Assembly (NCBI GenBank): GCA_964017235.1 | Contig: OZ024934.1 | Coordinates: 77,776,706-77,840,705 of the forward strand | Length of the DNA: 64,000 nucleotides | DNA from: Sabellastarte sp. h YS-2021 | Lineage: Eukaryota; Annelida; Polychaeta; Sabellida; Sabellidae | Direction: 5' to 3' | In this document: piece by piece, positions 24,480-35,101 of the stretch | Layout of the letters: each line of letters starts with the position of its first letter | Numbering within the stretch: the stretch's first letter is position 1 | Notes under the pieces: generated by a model | Databases searched by the model: none | What the model was told of the DNA's origin: nothing | The model's input: only the letters and a program-made list of their open reading frames with translations | Program-made: the position numbers and the translations under genes

Positions 24480-24640
24480 ATTTTCAATCATGGTCGAAGT
24501 TGGTGTTTTATGTCCTGTTCAACTGCCAGGATCATACTGGGACAAGTCATCAGCATCTATGAGAGTCGAACTCACACAGAGGCAACAGCCTTGATAAGAT
24601 GCCAAACATGCAAACCATTAGGCCAATGGAGACCCTTTTC
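24480..24640 (-). mobile_element. tRNA-derived SINE of the second family, minus strand
   Basis: On the minus strand the head reads TTGGCCTAATGGTTTGCATG TTTGGCAT, with B box GAGTTCGACTCTC and body GATCCTGGCAGTTGAACAGG ACATAAAAC. This matches the family of the copy at 23885. Confidence 0.72.
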
Positions 24641-26689
24641 AAGCATTTTTTTATTTTATTTTGTCTGGTATATTTAGACTCGGTGCAATATCTCCTTGCA
24701 CTAATGGGTTCAAAGTGCTATTTGACCCATAATGACTGCACTAGTAAAGTATACATTTTCAAGTGACGGACATTCCCCTAACTGAAGGACAGAGTTTCAA
24801 GTATGACCATTTATGAACCTCACTGAGATTCTTCAATCAGCCACCATTTTGGGAGGACCCAATGATAGAGGTACACCAGATTAATTTGTCATGCAAATAA
24901 TTATGTATCTGCCTGTACCTGGATTCAAACCCACTTGTTCCTAGGTGAGTATTTGATCTACTTTGTCCCAGCTACAGATAAAACTAACGTTTGGTATTCA
25001 CAAAGCACAACAGCATATTAGGAGATATTACATCCCCCACGTTAGCTGGATGTAGTTCTAATAGTTGAAAAATACACCAAAAGATAAGCAGGATATCAAA
25101 GTGAATTAGAACATAGGTCATTCTTAATTATGATACAAAACCACAAAATCTAAATGACAAACCCATGGTGGACTGCATCTGTATGAATTCAAGTACTGCT
25201 CATTTCTTGAAAAGATACTTCATATACAGGATATAAAAGGTTTTATTTCGACCAGTGTTATGCCCATCTGTTTGTCTGTTTTATCATTTTACAGTTATCT
25301 AGAGCATTAACCAAAGCCTGGTTCTTATTTTTCTTTGGTCCTACCAAATTGAAGTGTTCCAGCTGCTATAAAAACAATATGTAAAATATTGTGGTGTTGG
25401 TTTTAGATATTATTTTGACATCTACTAATGTGACTCATCCATTTGAATCACACAATTAAACCAACAGATGATATTATGGTCCCCTCTGAAATTCCACCAG
25501 TACAAATTGCCCCAGTTATGCAGATTGATATGACACTCCCCAGAGGGGGAAAATAAACAACCAAGATTAGATCTAATTCTAGACTGGCCTAAAGCTCAAT
25601 TTTGCACCACAAGACTTTTCAAACATGAACACAAAGGTTTGGTATTCGTAAAGCCACCCCTACTTGTTCCCCAGCATCAGCTCACCAGACATAGCAGTAA
25701 CTAGTATATGTACGAGTACATTATGTAACTTGAAATTTTATTGTGCACACTGAAAGTTTTTCTGAAATATGAAAAAAAATCTCTAGTCTCAAGCAAGGCT
25801 AACTTAATTCTGTTATAACCTTAATAGCTAGCCCAACTTGCATTGCTCTGAATCGTTCTGACAAGCTTTCTAACATTCATTACCAAAGTGGAATTTAAGA
25901 AAGCTATCTAATATATGGAGCAGGAATTGTGAAATGTATCAATGCCTGGAACTGGCCGTTTCTAAATAATTTCATCCATTTAGCTTTTGTTAATTTGCAG
26001 TGAATATTTGCAGATTCATTCAGAGTGGTACCCCTCAGTGACCAAGGTCTTTGTAAGGTCATGTATTTGTTATATACTAAGCAATATATTTGACCAAAAT
26101 ACTGGGATATAAAGACTGGGTAATAACCTTATTATCCCCTACCGTGCCTCATTATGGATAGATTTTGATCTTATTTTGTAAATATTCTTAAAACTTATAC
26201 ATGTGTATGCATAAATATGTCCGAATGAAGAAAGGCACTGTACAGAGCATCTGTTCATTCTGTTACATTAAAATCCATACAGAAATGGCAAAAGAATCTA
26301 AAAAGTTAGAATTTGAGCTTTTCAAATTCACTGGTGCCCCTTACAATGGATATGTTTCACGGTTTAGTTTTAATAGTGGTAATAACAATAAAAACATTTG
26401 TATAGTGCAAAACTGGTGAAGATTCTCTAAAGTGCTGTAATCCAAAGAGGGACAGTCCTATAACCAAGCAAAGTCGTAACCCAGTAAGTGATCACGATAT
26501 CGACACTCCAGAACTGTTTAGGGAGTTTTTGACAATATTTGCCCCATCATTCCCCATAGAGAAATAAAATGCAGAATTGGAGTAAAAATGTTTAAATTTA
26601 TTTTTATTCCAACCATTTTAACATTTAAAGCAGCACATTTTATATGGCACAAATAGTCTTGGTCTCTTTCTACCAACTTTATGAATATT

Positions 26690-27370
26690 TACAAATAACC
26701 CAGGGCCACCAATGACCTTGAGGAAGGTTATTTACATGCCAATGTCAAAAGGGGCGAGCAAGGTCATGACAGTGACCTTGAAACCAGTGAAAGGTCATAA
26801 GCACTCAGTTGAAATAGGTGACCACAAAAGTTCCAAAATTTTGGTAAACATGTAAGCCTCAATGGGCCACAAGCTCATGGTCAAAGGTCGAAAAATGTTA
26901 ATAACATGTCATAGAGGACTGATATGAAATTTTAAACAGCAGAAATGTATGAGGTTATGAAGCAAAAGGGTTTCTTTTAAAGATTATTTCATGTGACATG
27001 TTAGAAACAGATTCCCAAAATGAAATTAAATCTATGAACCAAGGACTTTGAACCCTAGTGAGAAAGGTCAAAAGATGAAACTAGGTCATACCGACCCAAA
27101 GAGCCAGGTCAAAATGTTCCAGAAACTTTATAGTGTGAATTTTCAAGAGGGGTTTCAAAGACCAAGGTTAGAATGTTAAAATCCAATTACTCCTGCAGAA
27201 CTCAGTTCTGTTACAATCAGAAGGTCAAACTAAAAAGATCAAGTTGAATATGAAACGGACAATGCCCAATATTATAAAATCCATTTACACCGCCAGAAAC
27301 ACAGTCTTGCGTTCTGACGCTAAAAGATAGAGGTCATACTGAAAAGATCTCAAACTAAAATTTGTGCACA
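26690..27370. repeat. Decayed AGGTCA-rich repeat region
   Basis: Recurrent short phrases such as AGGTCAT, GACCTTGA, GGTCAAA and AAAGGTCA occur on both strands about every 30-60 bases, with no long unit that can be aligned confidently. It resembles the degenerate repeat at 59.5-60.0 kb in flavour. Confidence 0.45.
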
Positions 27371-27732
27371 AAAGTTGCAATGTTAATAGAAGCAAGATAA
27401 TAACAAGGCTTTGTCCTCCTCAAAGATAACCCGAATCTACATTCACACTTTAAATATTTTTTCAGGGGTTTTCACCAATATCTTGTTCTGGTTACCCAGG
27501 GCAGGGTTGGTGCTCCATCAGATACTGTTTCTATTCTTTGTAATAAGGTACATTAAATGGTGTTATAGTTACATTGATCTCGTTGTGATGTAGTTAAAAT
27601 TATCCACTCATCATCAGCTACTTGCCTGGATTGTTAAGTGGACATCATTTAAGCAGGGACACTTTTAAAAACTTTAATTATCTTGATACATTCAAAAGAG
27701 TTAAAAGACGCAGTGTACATTTTCCCACTTAC

Positions 27733-27864
27733 CTTAATAGCTCCGACATAGCTTCCCATCTTGGCTCCTCCACCTTCAAAAGCCAAATTTTCAAACTCAT
27801 AATGATGTACTTTTAGCTGGTCTAAAGCTTCTCTCAAATTATCCTCTGTTTCTATACATTCCAT
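27733..27864 (-). CDS. Patatin-like phospholipase, first coding exon, copy a (distal)
   Basis: This 132-nt exon gives 44 codons from ATG at 27864-27862 to ATT-AAG with a GTAAG donor. Residues 23-44 carry E-F-E-N-L-A-F-E-G-G-G-A-K-M-G-S-Y-V-G-A-I-K, so the oxyanion loop is kept, while the first 20 residues differ almost completely from copies b and c. This is the most diverged and probably oldest copy, yet length, phase and donor are unchanged, which implies coding constraint. Spliced to exon 2 the intron would be 26.3 kb. It could instead be the first exon of an ancestral separate gene, but no downstream exon of its own is visible before copy b. Confidence 0.82.
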
Positions 27865-29480
27865 GATGTTTTTATCTATGGTATTTTATTGTTTAAAAAT
27901 GGCTCCCTCACAAAAAAGGAATAAAACAGCAGAGTTGGTTCCAAAAAGTCACGTTAATACTCCAAGCTGTCAACCCATTTCATTATTACAAACCCTTATT
28001 GCACCATTAATTTATTTGCCTTGCACAATCTATTACATCATTGCATTGGGTTTTAGTTCCACTGCACACATAAATCAATATGCATTACACCCTTTAAATG
28101 GTAGCTGAATTATGGGTGTCCTTTCATCTTTAGTAATTTTATTGCTAAGAACTGTAATAAAGTCTTCAATTAGACATAGGGAAAGTTTGAATTTTTATTT
28201 AGTTTATTAACAATTACAGCAATGTTTATTGCAAGCACACCCGCACTCAACAAACTCAAATATGTACCCACCTGGTGTTGCTTAAGTTTGTTTTTTTTTT
28301 CAAGTGTCCTATCCTATTTATCATGTTAAAATATCATGTGTATTTGTGTCATCAGGTTTGGTGGGGCTAAACAATAAGAACTCACACATCTATTTATCCA
28401 GGAAATGTATATATATATCTACATATGACTGTGATCTATTCCTCAATTATTCATTGAAAGTAACACACATATATCGAAAAACACTGTGTTATAACAGCAC
28501 AGCTACTAAAAGATTCACATTGCTCAACTGGTGAGTATTAGCTAGCCAGACATGAGGATGACAAATGCTGTGCCATTGCATCAACTCAAGTACTCAACAA
28601 TATTGCAGTATCTCAGCCAGGGATAGTGACAGTAGTCTTAAACTAGAATAAGTTTCACCTCAAAGCTAGGCTGGCTATTAACTGAAAATATTGAAGAAAT
28701 ATATTGCATCTATGCTATAGAAGATAAAAGATACATATATTTTATGGCCCGGCGATTTATATCTATTAAATCTAATAAGATGTAATCTATTCCCATGAAT
28801 CAAATTAGGGTGACAACATAAATCTGTGTGCTTTTAGCATCAATGTTATATGGATGGAGAAGCTTGTTTACAATATAATAGATCCATATGCATTCCCAGT
28901 GAATGATGAAAACGAGGCCACCACATAAAAACAGGAGCCTTACACAAAAGGATGGTGAGCATCATTCGTTCAGCATACGAGATATGTCCTTTTAAAGTGG
29001 CTAAATTTTTGGAGGGGTAAAATAGCTATTGTGTAAAATTGGGGTGAGTCAATAGGGTTTTTAGGGAGAAAACCTTTGAGAGGGTGTGAACGTGTTCTCA
29101 TTGGTTACCCTGACCTTTTTCTCTGACTTGTGAAGTGTTTCAGCATTTAATTGCCCTAAATTCTACTGCCACAAGTTTGTTTTCCAACACTTTGGTAATG
29201 CAGCCCTGGACATTATCTTATTAGTTGTACAATATTTTTACTTGTGTTAGATGGGAGTATAAGCAAGACATTAATGTAGACGCCCACTTAAATGTATTCA
29301 ACATACTTAAAACCCCATTTAGCTAGTTTATACCTTGCCTTACAGTCGTTTATGTACATATTTGCTTTCATCTTGATGACTGTGTCCTCCTTTCTCTGAA
29401 CAGAGACCTCATTTCTTGGTGGTGCACGTTGAAGAATGAGCTGCCCAGTGTATCCATCACCCTTCCAAGATTAACCTATT
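27865..29480. other. Region upstream of first exon a; no gene recognised
   Basis: AT-rich sequence with no supported exon or repeat family. If copy a is the most distal start, its promoter lies here, but I see no convincing TATA or initiator. Confidence 0.4.
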
Positions 29481-29674
29481 TAGTGTTTTATGTAACTCCT
29501 AGTACCTTATCAGTTATATTGTGATGGGTAGTTGGTAGTTGGCAGAAGAAACCAGTACATGTAGTCAAGGTTCTGTACTGTAAACTGCCCGCCCATGCCA
29601 TACAACTAGCAACTTTCCTACAAGAGGTCAGGCCGATATTCAAACTGTGATTTCCACTACACCACCATGGCCCC
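29481..29674 (-). mobile_element. tRNA-derived SINE, decayed, minus strand
   Basis: Tail complement at the left (AGTGTTTTATGTAA), body complements GGTTCTGTACTGTAAACTGC and AGCAACTTTCC, and the head complement CTACACCACCATGGCCCC at the right. More diverged than the other copies and without a clear target duplication. Confidence 0.8.
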
Positions 29675-29973
29675 ATCTCCCTTCCAGTATATATTATTAG
29701 AGCTCTTGAAAGGTTGAAACAGCTATCTTCCTGAGTTGCTTAAAATCACATAGGAGGCATCCCACATCTGAATCTCACAGAATTCAGCCAAAAATATCCT
29801 GTCAAAAAATACAAGGTGGATGAAACAATAAACAAAAGTAGATGAGCCCTTTCAGTCGTGATATAGGTGCTATGACCTATCTTTTTTATGCTTTCGATGA
29901 TAGGATAAATCTTCCAATAAAATTGCAGACACTTGTTCTTGACCAACTTCACTGTTTCACAAGAGACTTTTCA

Positions 29974-30196
29974 CTAGTGGTGGTGGACCAATTCACTCCC
30001 GGGTACCAATTCACGCCCACCCCTAAATTTATCCAAAACAATCGCAGTTAAACAATAAATTACAAATGTAAATGATCCATTTGATGATTATCTATGATGT
30101 GGTAAACGTCTTCTCTATGAAAAATTATAAATCTTCAAGAAAATTGAGGGTGGGCCTGAATTGGTACCCGGGCGTGAACTGGTCCACCACCACTAG
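29974..30196. mobile_element. Short MITE with CTAG termini, 223 bp
   Basis: Terminal inverted repeats of about 50 bp: CTAGTGGTGGTGGACCA at the left and TGGTCCACCACCACTAG at the right, each followed inward by a CCCGGGTACCAATTCA-type segment in opposite orientation. No coding capacity. CTAG could be part of the repeat or a palindromic target duplication. Confidence 0.88.
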
Positions 30197-31180
30197 GGGA
30201 AAAATCATACATTTTCTCGGACTTGTTCCAACCCCTCTTTGACAGGATCAGTCATAGCCTCCTTGCCCTCATCGGCAGGTCTTAGTTTAAAAGTGATGAA
30301 ATTTGGGTATAAAAGACTATCTAATCATTTTAACAACAGAAAAAAATAATATTAAAATTACTTTTTTAATAGTCTTGTCTCAGTGGCTGTTAAAAATAAG
30401 ATATATTATTGCCTACATCTGTCCTGGTTATACTTAGATTACACTGTTCCAGACAGGCCTCACAAAATACATATGAATGTAAAATATTTAACTCGTCCTG
30501 GCTTTTTTTTTGTAGCTGGAGGCTGCTCATGTTTCAGTAGTATTGATTTTCCACAATATATGGGGATTCGCACCTTTGTAGGATTTGTTTGAAGCAGAAT
30601 AGATGCCATTTTGCAGAAGTAACAACTTTTGCCAAATGTTTAGGAAACTAGCTGTGGATTGTCACATGCTAATCTAAAGTGTACACCCTGAAATTGTAAG
30701 AGGAGGGGGTGGCTATAGGGAGCAGGTCATTTTTAAGGACCCAGTTACACATCCAAGGATTGTCAACCAGATCATGCTAGGTTTCCTAATATGGAATATT
30801 TTGAGTGATTTACGGATCATATTTTTCATTTTTGAGCTCATCCTTAACATCCCTAATGTCCTTATGGCATCTACCACAGATGCGATGTGTACACAAGGAC
30901 GCTACAGAAAAATCAAACTGCTTGATTTTTTCTGTAAATACTTTTCTGACCTTATCTGTAATTGATATCCATAACTCATCCGTAACTCATCCCTAATGTC
31001 CTTAAACCCATCCAGGATGTCCTTGTGGCATTCCTAACATCCTTGACTCTTCCACACCAATGAATGCTTGGAAAATTTTTACGGAGATCCCCGGAGGCTA
31101 CAAGGACATTCCTGGAAACCCTATGGCAGAAATGCAATTTTCTTGCTGATATGCACAGACATGCTCAGACGTGTCCAAGG
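30197..31180. other. Left flank of the Harbinger element with short degenerate repeats
   Basis: No gene. From 30835 to 31060 the words CATCC, TAATGTCCTTA and TGGCAT recur at irregular 30-60 base spacing. Such subterminal repetition is common near the ends of DNA transposons, so the outer end of the Harbinger element may lie here, but I could not find a matching inverted terminus on the right side near 36 kb. Confidence 0.35.
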
Positions 31181-31743
31181 GGCCGATTTCACAAAGGGAC
31201 TTAAGTCCAGATTTAGACTTAAATCTAAGACTTTGGTCTTAAATTTTTTCAAAAGAATGTTAAGTCTGTGATCTTAGACTTAGCGGATTTCACAAAGCAG
31301 CTAAGTCCATGAAATTGCTAAGTCAGTGGATTTAACTTTAAGTCTGGGAGGTATTGGGAGGTAAATATGGCCGCCATAAACTTTTCTCCACTTCAAAATT
31401 TGAAATGGCTGTAAATAAATTATAATTTTTCAGAATACCTCACTAAAGTAGTGTTTGGAAAGTTTATATGTGGTAACAAGGTTTTTCATTTCAAAACAGC
31501 ACTTATCCTCTGATAAAATACATCAAATAAAGAATATATGGCACCAATATTATATTTTGAATAGATACATAAGGTCACATGACACAGAAAACCACTGTGG
31601 TTATTTGATAAGCTTGGACTTAGGTAAGTCACCTTTGTGAAATCCATTTTAAGTCCCAGACCTAGCTAAGACCAAAGTCTTAGATTTAAGTCCAAGACTT
31701 AGCCAATAAAGGGACTTAGTTAAGTCATTTAGTGAAATCGGCC
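31181..31743. mobile_element. MITE with GGCCGATTTCAC termini, 563 bp
   Basis: The left end GGCCGATTTCACAAAGGGAC and right end complement GGCCGATTTCACTAAATGAC are inverted. The phrase ACTTAAATCTAAGACTTTGG occurs in both arms, and a nested inner pair (GGATTTCACAAAG near 31284 and CTTTGTGAAATCC near 31636) makes a hairpin within the hairpin. No coding content. No clear target duplication (AGG versus TAG). Confidence 0.82.
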
Positions 31744-31798
31744 TAGGACAATAGGGACGGGGTTTATGGATGATGAAGACGCCTCATGGACAAAAGCC

Positions 31799-31806
31799 TA
31801 TATAAA
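31799..31806 (+). promoter_or_regulatory. TATA box of the transposon MADF gene
   Basis: CCTATATAAAGGGC is a textbook TATA box, 163-170 bases upstream of the ATG at 31969, on the coding strand and just inside the neighbouring MITE boundary. It is the clearest core promoter in the window. Confidence 0.6.
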
Positions 31807-31968
31807 GGGCACTTGGCTTGGCTTTTGCTCACACACATTTTGCATTTCAATGAGGATACAGCAATTCAACAACTTTACAACAGATACTGGAGATATTTGA
31901 GGATACATTTTGCTGGCATATTTTGTCAAAATTATTGAAAAAGGAAATTTGGTGAATATTTCTGTAAA

Positions 31969-33055
31969 ATGCCACCAAGGAAAATGTCAAAGAGAAGAAG
32001 CAATCAAGGGGGAGAGAGGATGTCCACCCAGGCCCGGCCAAGGAATTCAGAAGTGGACGAGTTGAGTTGTGCACCAGAGACTCAGCAGAACCAGCAGGCT
32101 GCTGGGTTGGAGTAGTTGGTGGTGGGAGTGGAGGATCCTCTGGCGATGTCGGATACAGAACAGGGTGATATTGCACTTGAGACACAGCAGGATTCGGATT
32201 CAAGTGATAAGGACATTGCTGACACACAGGCTGCTGGGGGGACACAGAAGAGGAATGACAAGGGCAAGGGCAAGTTATGGACCAGGGAAGGGCAACATTT
32301 GTCAGAAGAGAAGGTTGACAAAAGAAGCAAGAAACCCACTGTTCTGTTCAGTGCAAAGGAGGAGCAAAAATTGGTGACTTTTTGCGCGACAATGAAATTC
32401 TCAACAACCGTTTAATGGACTACAAGGATCGATCAAAGAGGGAGGCTGTGTGGGATAAGTTTTTTGAGAACAACATAGACAAAGATGCCTGCCAAAGATG
32501 GTTTCAGAACCAGCACACACTCTTCAGAAAGGTCACTCACATGAAGTTGGGCCAGGGGGAACCACAGCTGACAGAGAGGCAGAAATGGACCAGGGACAAT
32601 TTTGATTGCCTGAGGGACCACATAGTGAGCCATCTTACTGCAAAAAGTGAATTCAGGGTTACCAGGGGGTCTGTTTCCCAAGCCACTGCTGCAGCAGGCT
32701 CAGCATCCAGACGGGAGACCGTGCACATGGAACCGTTCCAGGATACTTCTCGTCCAGAATCCACTGATGACCCAGCAGAGCTGTCCAACCTGGATACACA
32801 TACCCCTACTCCTAGATCGGGTGGCATTAGTGTGACCTCAAGCTATGCAGAATCCGACCTTCAATCAGCTCTTGCAGAAAGGGGGATAACAGAGTTAAAA
32901 GACATTGTGGTTAAAAAGTTGAATGATGACAAGCCTGAAAACCCAAGACTGTGCTTCTGTGACTTTCTAAAGGTGGAGGTGGTACAACTAACAAGCGACT
33001 CATATGACGAGTTTCAACAAGAGACATTCAACTAAGTGATGAGAATTAAACATAG
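31969..33055 (+). pseudogene. PIF/Harbinger MADF/Myb-like DNA-binding protein, broken
   Basis: The ATG at 31969 opens a basic N-terminus (M-P-P-R-K-M-S-K-R-R-S), but a TAG follows after 48 codons. The same frame then resumes with an acidic, S/Q-rich segment until a one-base loss near 32385. The next frame carries a MADF/Myb-like helical domain (KEEQKLVTF, LRDNEILNNRL, VWDKFFENN, CQRWFQNQHTLFRKV) and a C-terminal motif (FCDFLKVEVVQLTSDSYDEF) like the one next to Harbinger transposases. In PIF/Harbinger elements this second protein helps the transposase enter the nucleus and bind the ends. The C-terminal Gln-rich tail is cut off by the LINE insertion at 33.09 kb and seems to resume near 34.12 kb. 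Confidence 0.78.
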
Positions 33056-33084
33056 AGACAAGCAGCAACAAATGTACCAACATT

Positions 33085-34080
33085 CCAATTCCAATTCAAC
33101 TTTTATAGCGCTTAATCTCTGCCAAAGTGACAGACTCTAAGGTGCAACATCATAAGCATAGTCACAAAAAATCATTGTCCTTATCCATAGCAATGGTCGA
33201 CATCACGGAGAACGCCATATGGGGTGGAAAATACTAAGGAGGATAAGCTTGGCAGAATATGCAGAAGTATGCCTTAAGTTTTTTTTCTGAAGGAAGCAAT
33301 AGAAGTGGCAGATCGTACATCATCCGGGAGTTCATTCCATATTTTGGGAGCATCATATGCAAAGCTTAGACCAAACTGCTTTGTGGATTTGTAAATAGAT
33401 GGTTGGTATTGAGGAACATGTAGAATTATACCATCAGATTGACTCAACCGAGTATTATGGGCACATTGTCTAACTTTGAGGAATGGGCTGAAATATTTTG
33501 GACAGTTAGTATGTAGGTATTTGTACACCAGCAAGGCAGTCTTGAAGATGCAACGGTACCTTATGGGTAGCCAATGAAGGGCTTTTCTTAGTGGAGTGGT
33601 ATGAGAAAGACGAGTGGCTCTACAAACAATTCTGGCCAGACTGTTTTGAATGCATTGTAGCTTGCGTAGGTTAGAAACAGATAGACCCCTAATCAAGGAG
33701 TTACAGTAGTCAAGTCTACTCCCCACAAGTGCATTTGCAGCCATAAGAGCAGCATCACGAGTCAAGTACTGTCGAATTTGTCAAAGATCCTCATCTGGAT
33801 GAAACAAAGTTTACATACACTTTTAACATGTTTGGTGAAGGAAAAGTCTGAGTCAAACCAGACACCCAAATTCTTAACGGCATCTGAAGGTATGAGTGAT
33901 TCACCCAATATGTTTACTGGAAAGAATGGGTTTAACTTATCTTGTTGAGACTTGGAGCCAAATATTATGAAGTCGGTCTTATCGGCATTCAGCTTTATTT
34001 ATTTGCGCACAACCAAAGTTTGACATCTTCGAGACACTTTCCTAGCCGATCGAAGGCAATTTTTGCATTTTTGTGTGTCA
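33085..34080 (-). mobile_element. 5'-truncated CR1/L2-like LINE fragment
   Basis: Minus-strand coding remnant of the C-terminal reverse transcriptase region. It shows LEDVKLWLCANKLKLNADKT and DFIIFGSKS near 34.0 kb, NLGVWFDSDFSFTKHVKSV near 33.85 kb, then SRLDYCNSLIRGL, KLQCIQNSLARIV, ALHWLPIRYR and WNELPDDVRSA (33274-33765). These are the conserved post-RT blocks of CR1/L2-clade elements. The 3' end carries AAGCGCTATAAAAGTTGAAT TGGAATTGGAA, a short ATTGGA microsatellite tail typical of this group. The catalytic RT core and the endonuclease are missing through 5' truncation. It sits inside the Harbinger MADF gene. Confidence 0.85.
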
Positions 34081-34109
34081 GGTGAAAAAATAGAAAGATA
34101 TAGAATTGG

Positions 34110-34300
34110 CAATACAATTGGCACGAGTATGGACCAGACTGCCATATACATTCAGGCTTCGACCTCGCACCAGTATCCTATGGCTCACACCCAGATACAG
34201 GCCACACAGCAGCAGATGCAACAGACATTTACATACATACCACAGTCACTTCCACAGCAGCAGCATCTAAAGCATTACCCTAGAGGAGGGCTTGCTTGCT
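34110..34300 (+). pseudogene. Detached Gln-rich C-terminal piece of the Harbinger MADF gene
   Basis: Right of the LINE insertion, a plus-strand frame encodes H-T-Q-I-Q-A-T-Q-Q-Q-M-Q-Q-T-F and L-P-Q-Q-Q-H. This composition matches the glutamine-rich ending begun at 33.05 kb (R-D-K-Q-Q-Q). I infer it is the displaced C-terminus. Confidence 0.5.
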
Positions 34301-34775
34301 TACCTGTCCGTTGTTTAAAAGCAGTGTATCTCAACCCACAAAGTGGGGTGACACACATTTAGTGTACACAAGAAGAAGAAAAGTAATGCAATGTTTGGCA
34401 TTTTGACAATAGGTGTTTTCTTTACATTATCTTTTCTATATCTGCTGTATTAAAGCACTCAGCCCTTTGGGCTTTGTGGCTTTAATATTCAGCCGATCGA
34501 TTAAAACCATCATAAAGCACTCAAATGTGTCTTTTATTCCTATACTATAGCATACAGACAGGCAATAATCTATGACACATGGAAAAGCATAAAAGAATGA
34601 TCATTATACAAGTATTATTTTAGCTTTTTCCCCATGAGTATCCATAATACTTTTGTAAAGTTCTTCACAGTCCATGAGGTGGTATATAAATTTGAGCATG
34701 AGTGTCATTCAGAGATTTTAACTGGTTTTTGTACTAAAGTGCTTCACTGTTCTACTTACATTTAAAGTGTCACAG

Positions 34776-35017
34776 AGGGGCCACGGTGGCAGAGTGGTAA
34801 CACCCTCGCCTCCCACCTCTGAGGCCGGGGTTCGATCCCCGTCATGGCCTGTAGTGGAAAAGCTGGTAGTTGCTTGCCGTTGGTCGGCAGTTTACAGTAC
34901 AGAACCCTAACGAACTGTATGTACTGGTTTCCTCTGCCCTTCCAACTACCCGCCGTGATATGACCTGTACAGTGTTGAAAGCTATGTAAAACCCCAAATA
35001 AATAAATAAATATATAA
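34776..35017 (+). mobile_element. tRNA-derived SINE inside the Harbinger element, with 14-bp target duplication
   Basis: Full-length head, B box (GGGGTTCGATCCCC), body and AAATAAATAAATAAATATAT tail. Flanked by perfect TTAAAGTGTCACAG duplications at 34762-34775 and 35018-35031. The insertion lies between the MADF gene and the transposase gene. Confidence 0.96.
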
Positions 35018-35101
35018 TTAAAGTGTCACAGTATCACAATATTCTGTCCATTTGCCAGGGGACTTACCCTCATTCATACAATAGTCCCTGAGAATATTCC
35101 T

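Larger units (their letters stand above)
17888..27732. other. Sequence between first-exon copies b and a; repeats but no gene
   Basis: 9.8 kb with no recognised exon on either strand; in particular no second copy of exon 2 or exon 3. It includes a SINE at 20.9 kb, two SINEs of another family at 23.9 and 24.5 kb, a T/G homopolymer block, a C run, and an AGGTCA-rich decayed repeat at 26.7-27.3 kb. A 46-base segment at 19556-19601 has splice-like borders but no recognisable product. Confidence 0.5.

Noticed and set aside
33274-33765. Host gene of 163 codons
   Set aside because: The motifs SRLDYCNSL, HWLPIRYR and WNELPDDVR are the C-terminal blocks of CR1/L2-type LINE reverse transcriptases. The fragment lacks the RT core.
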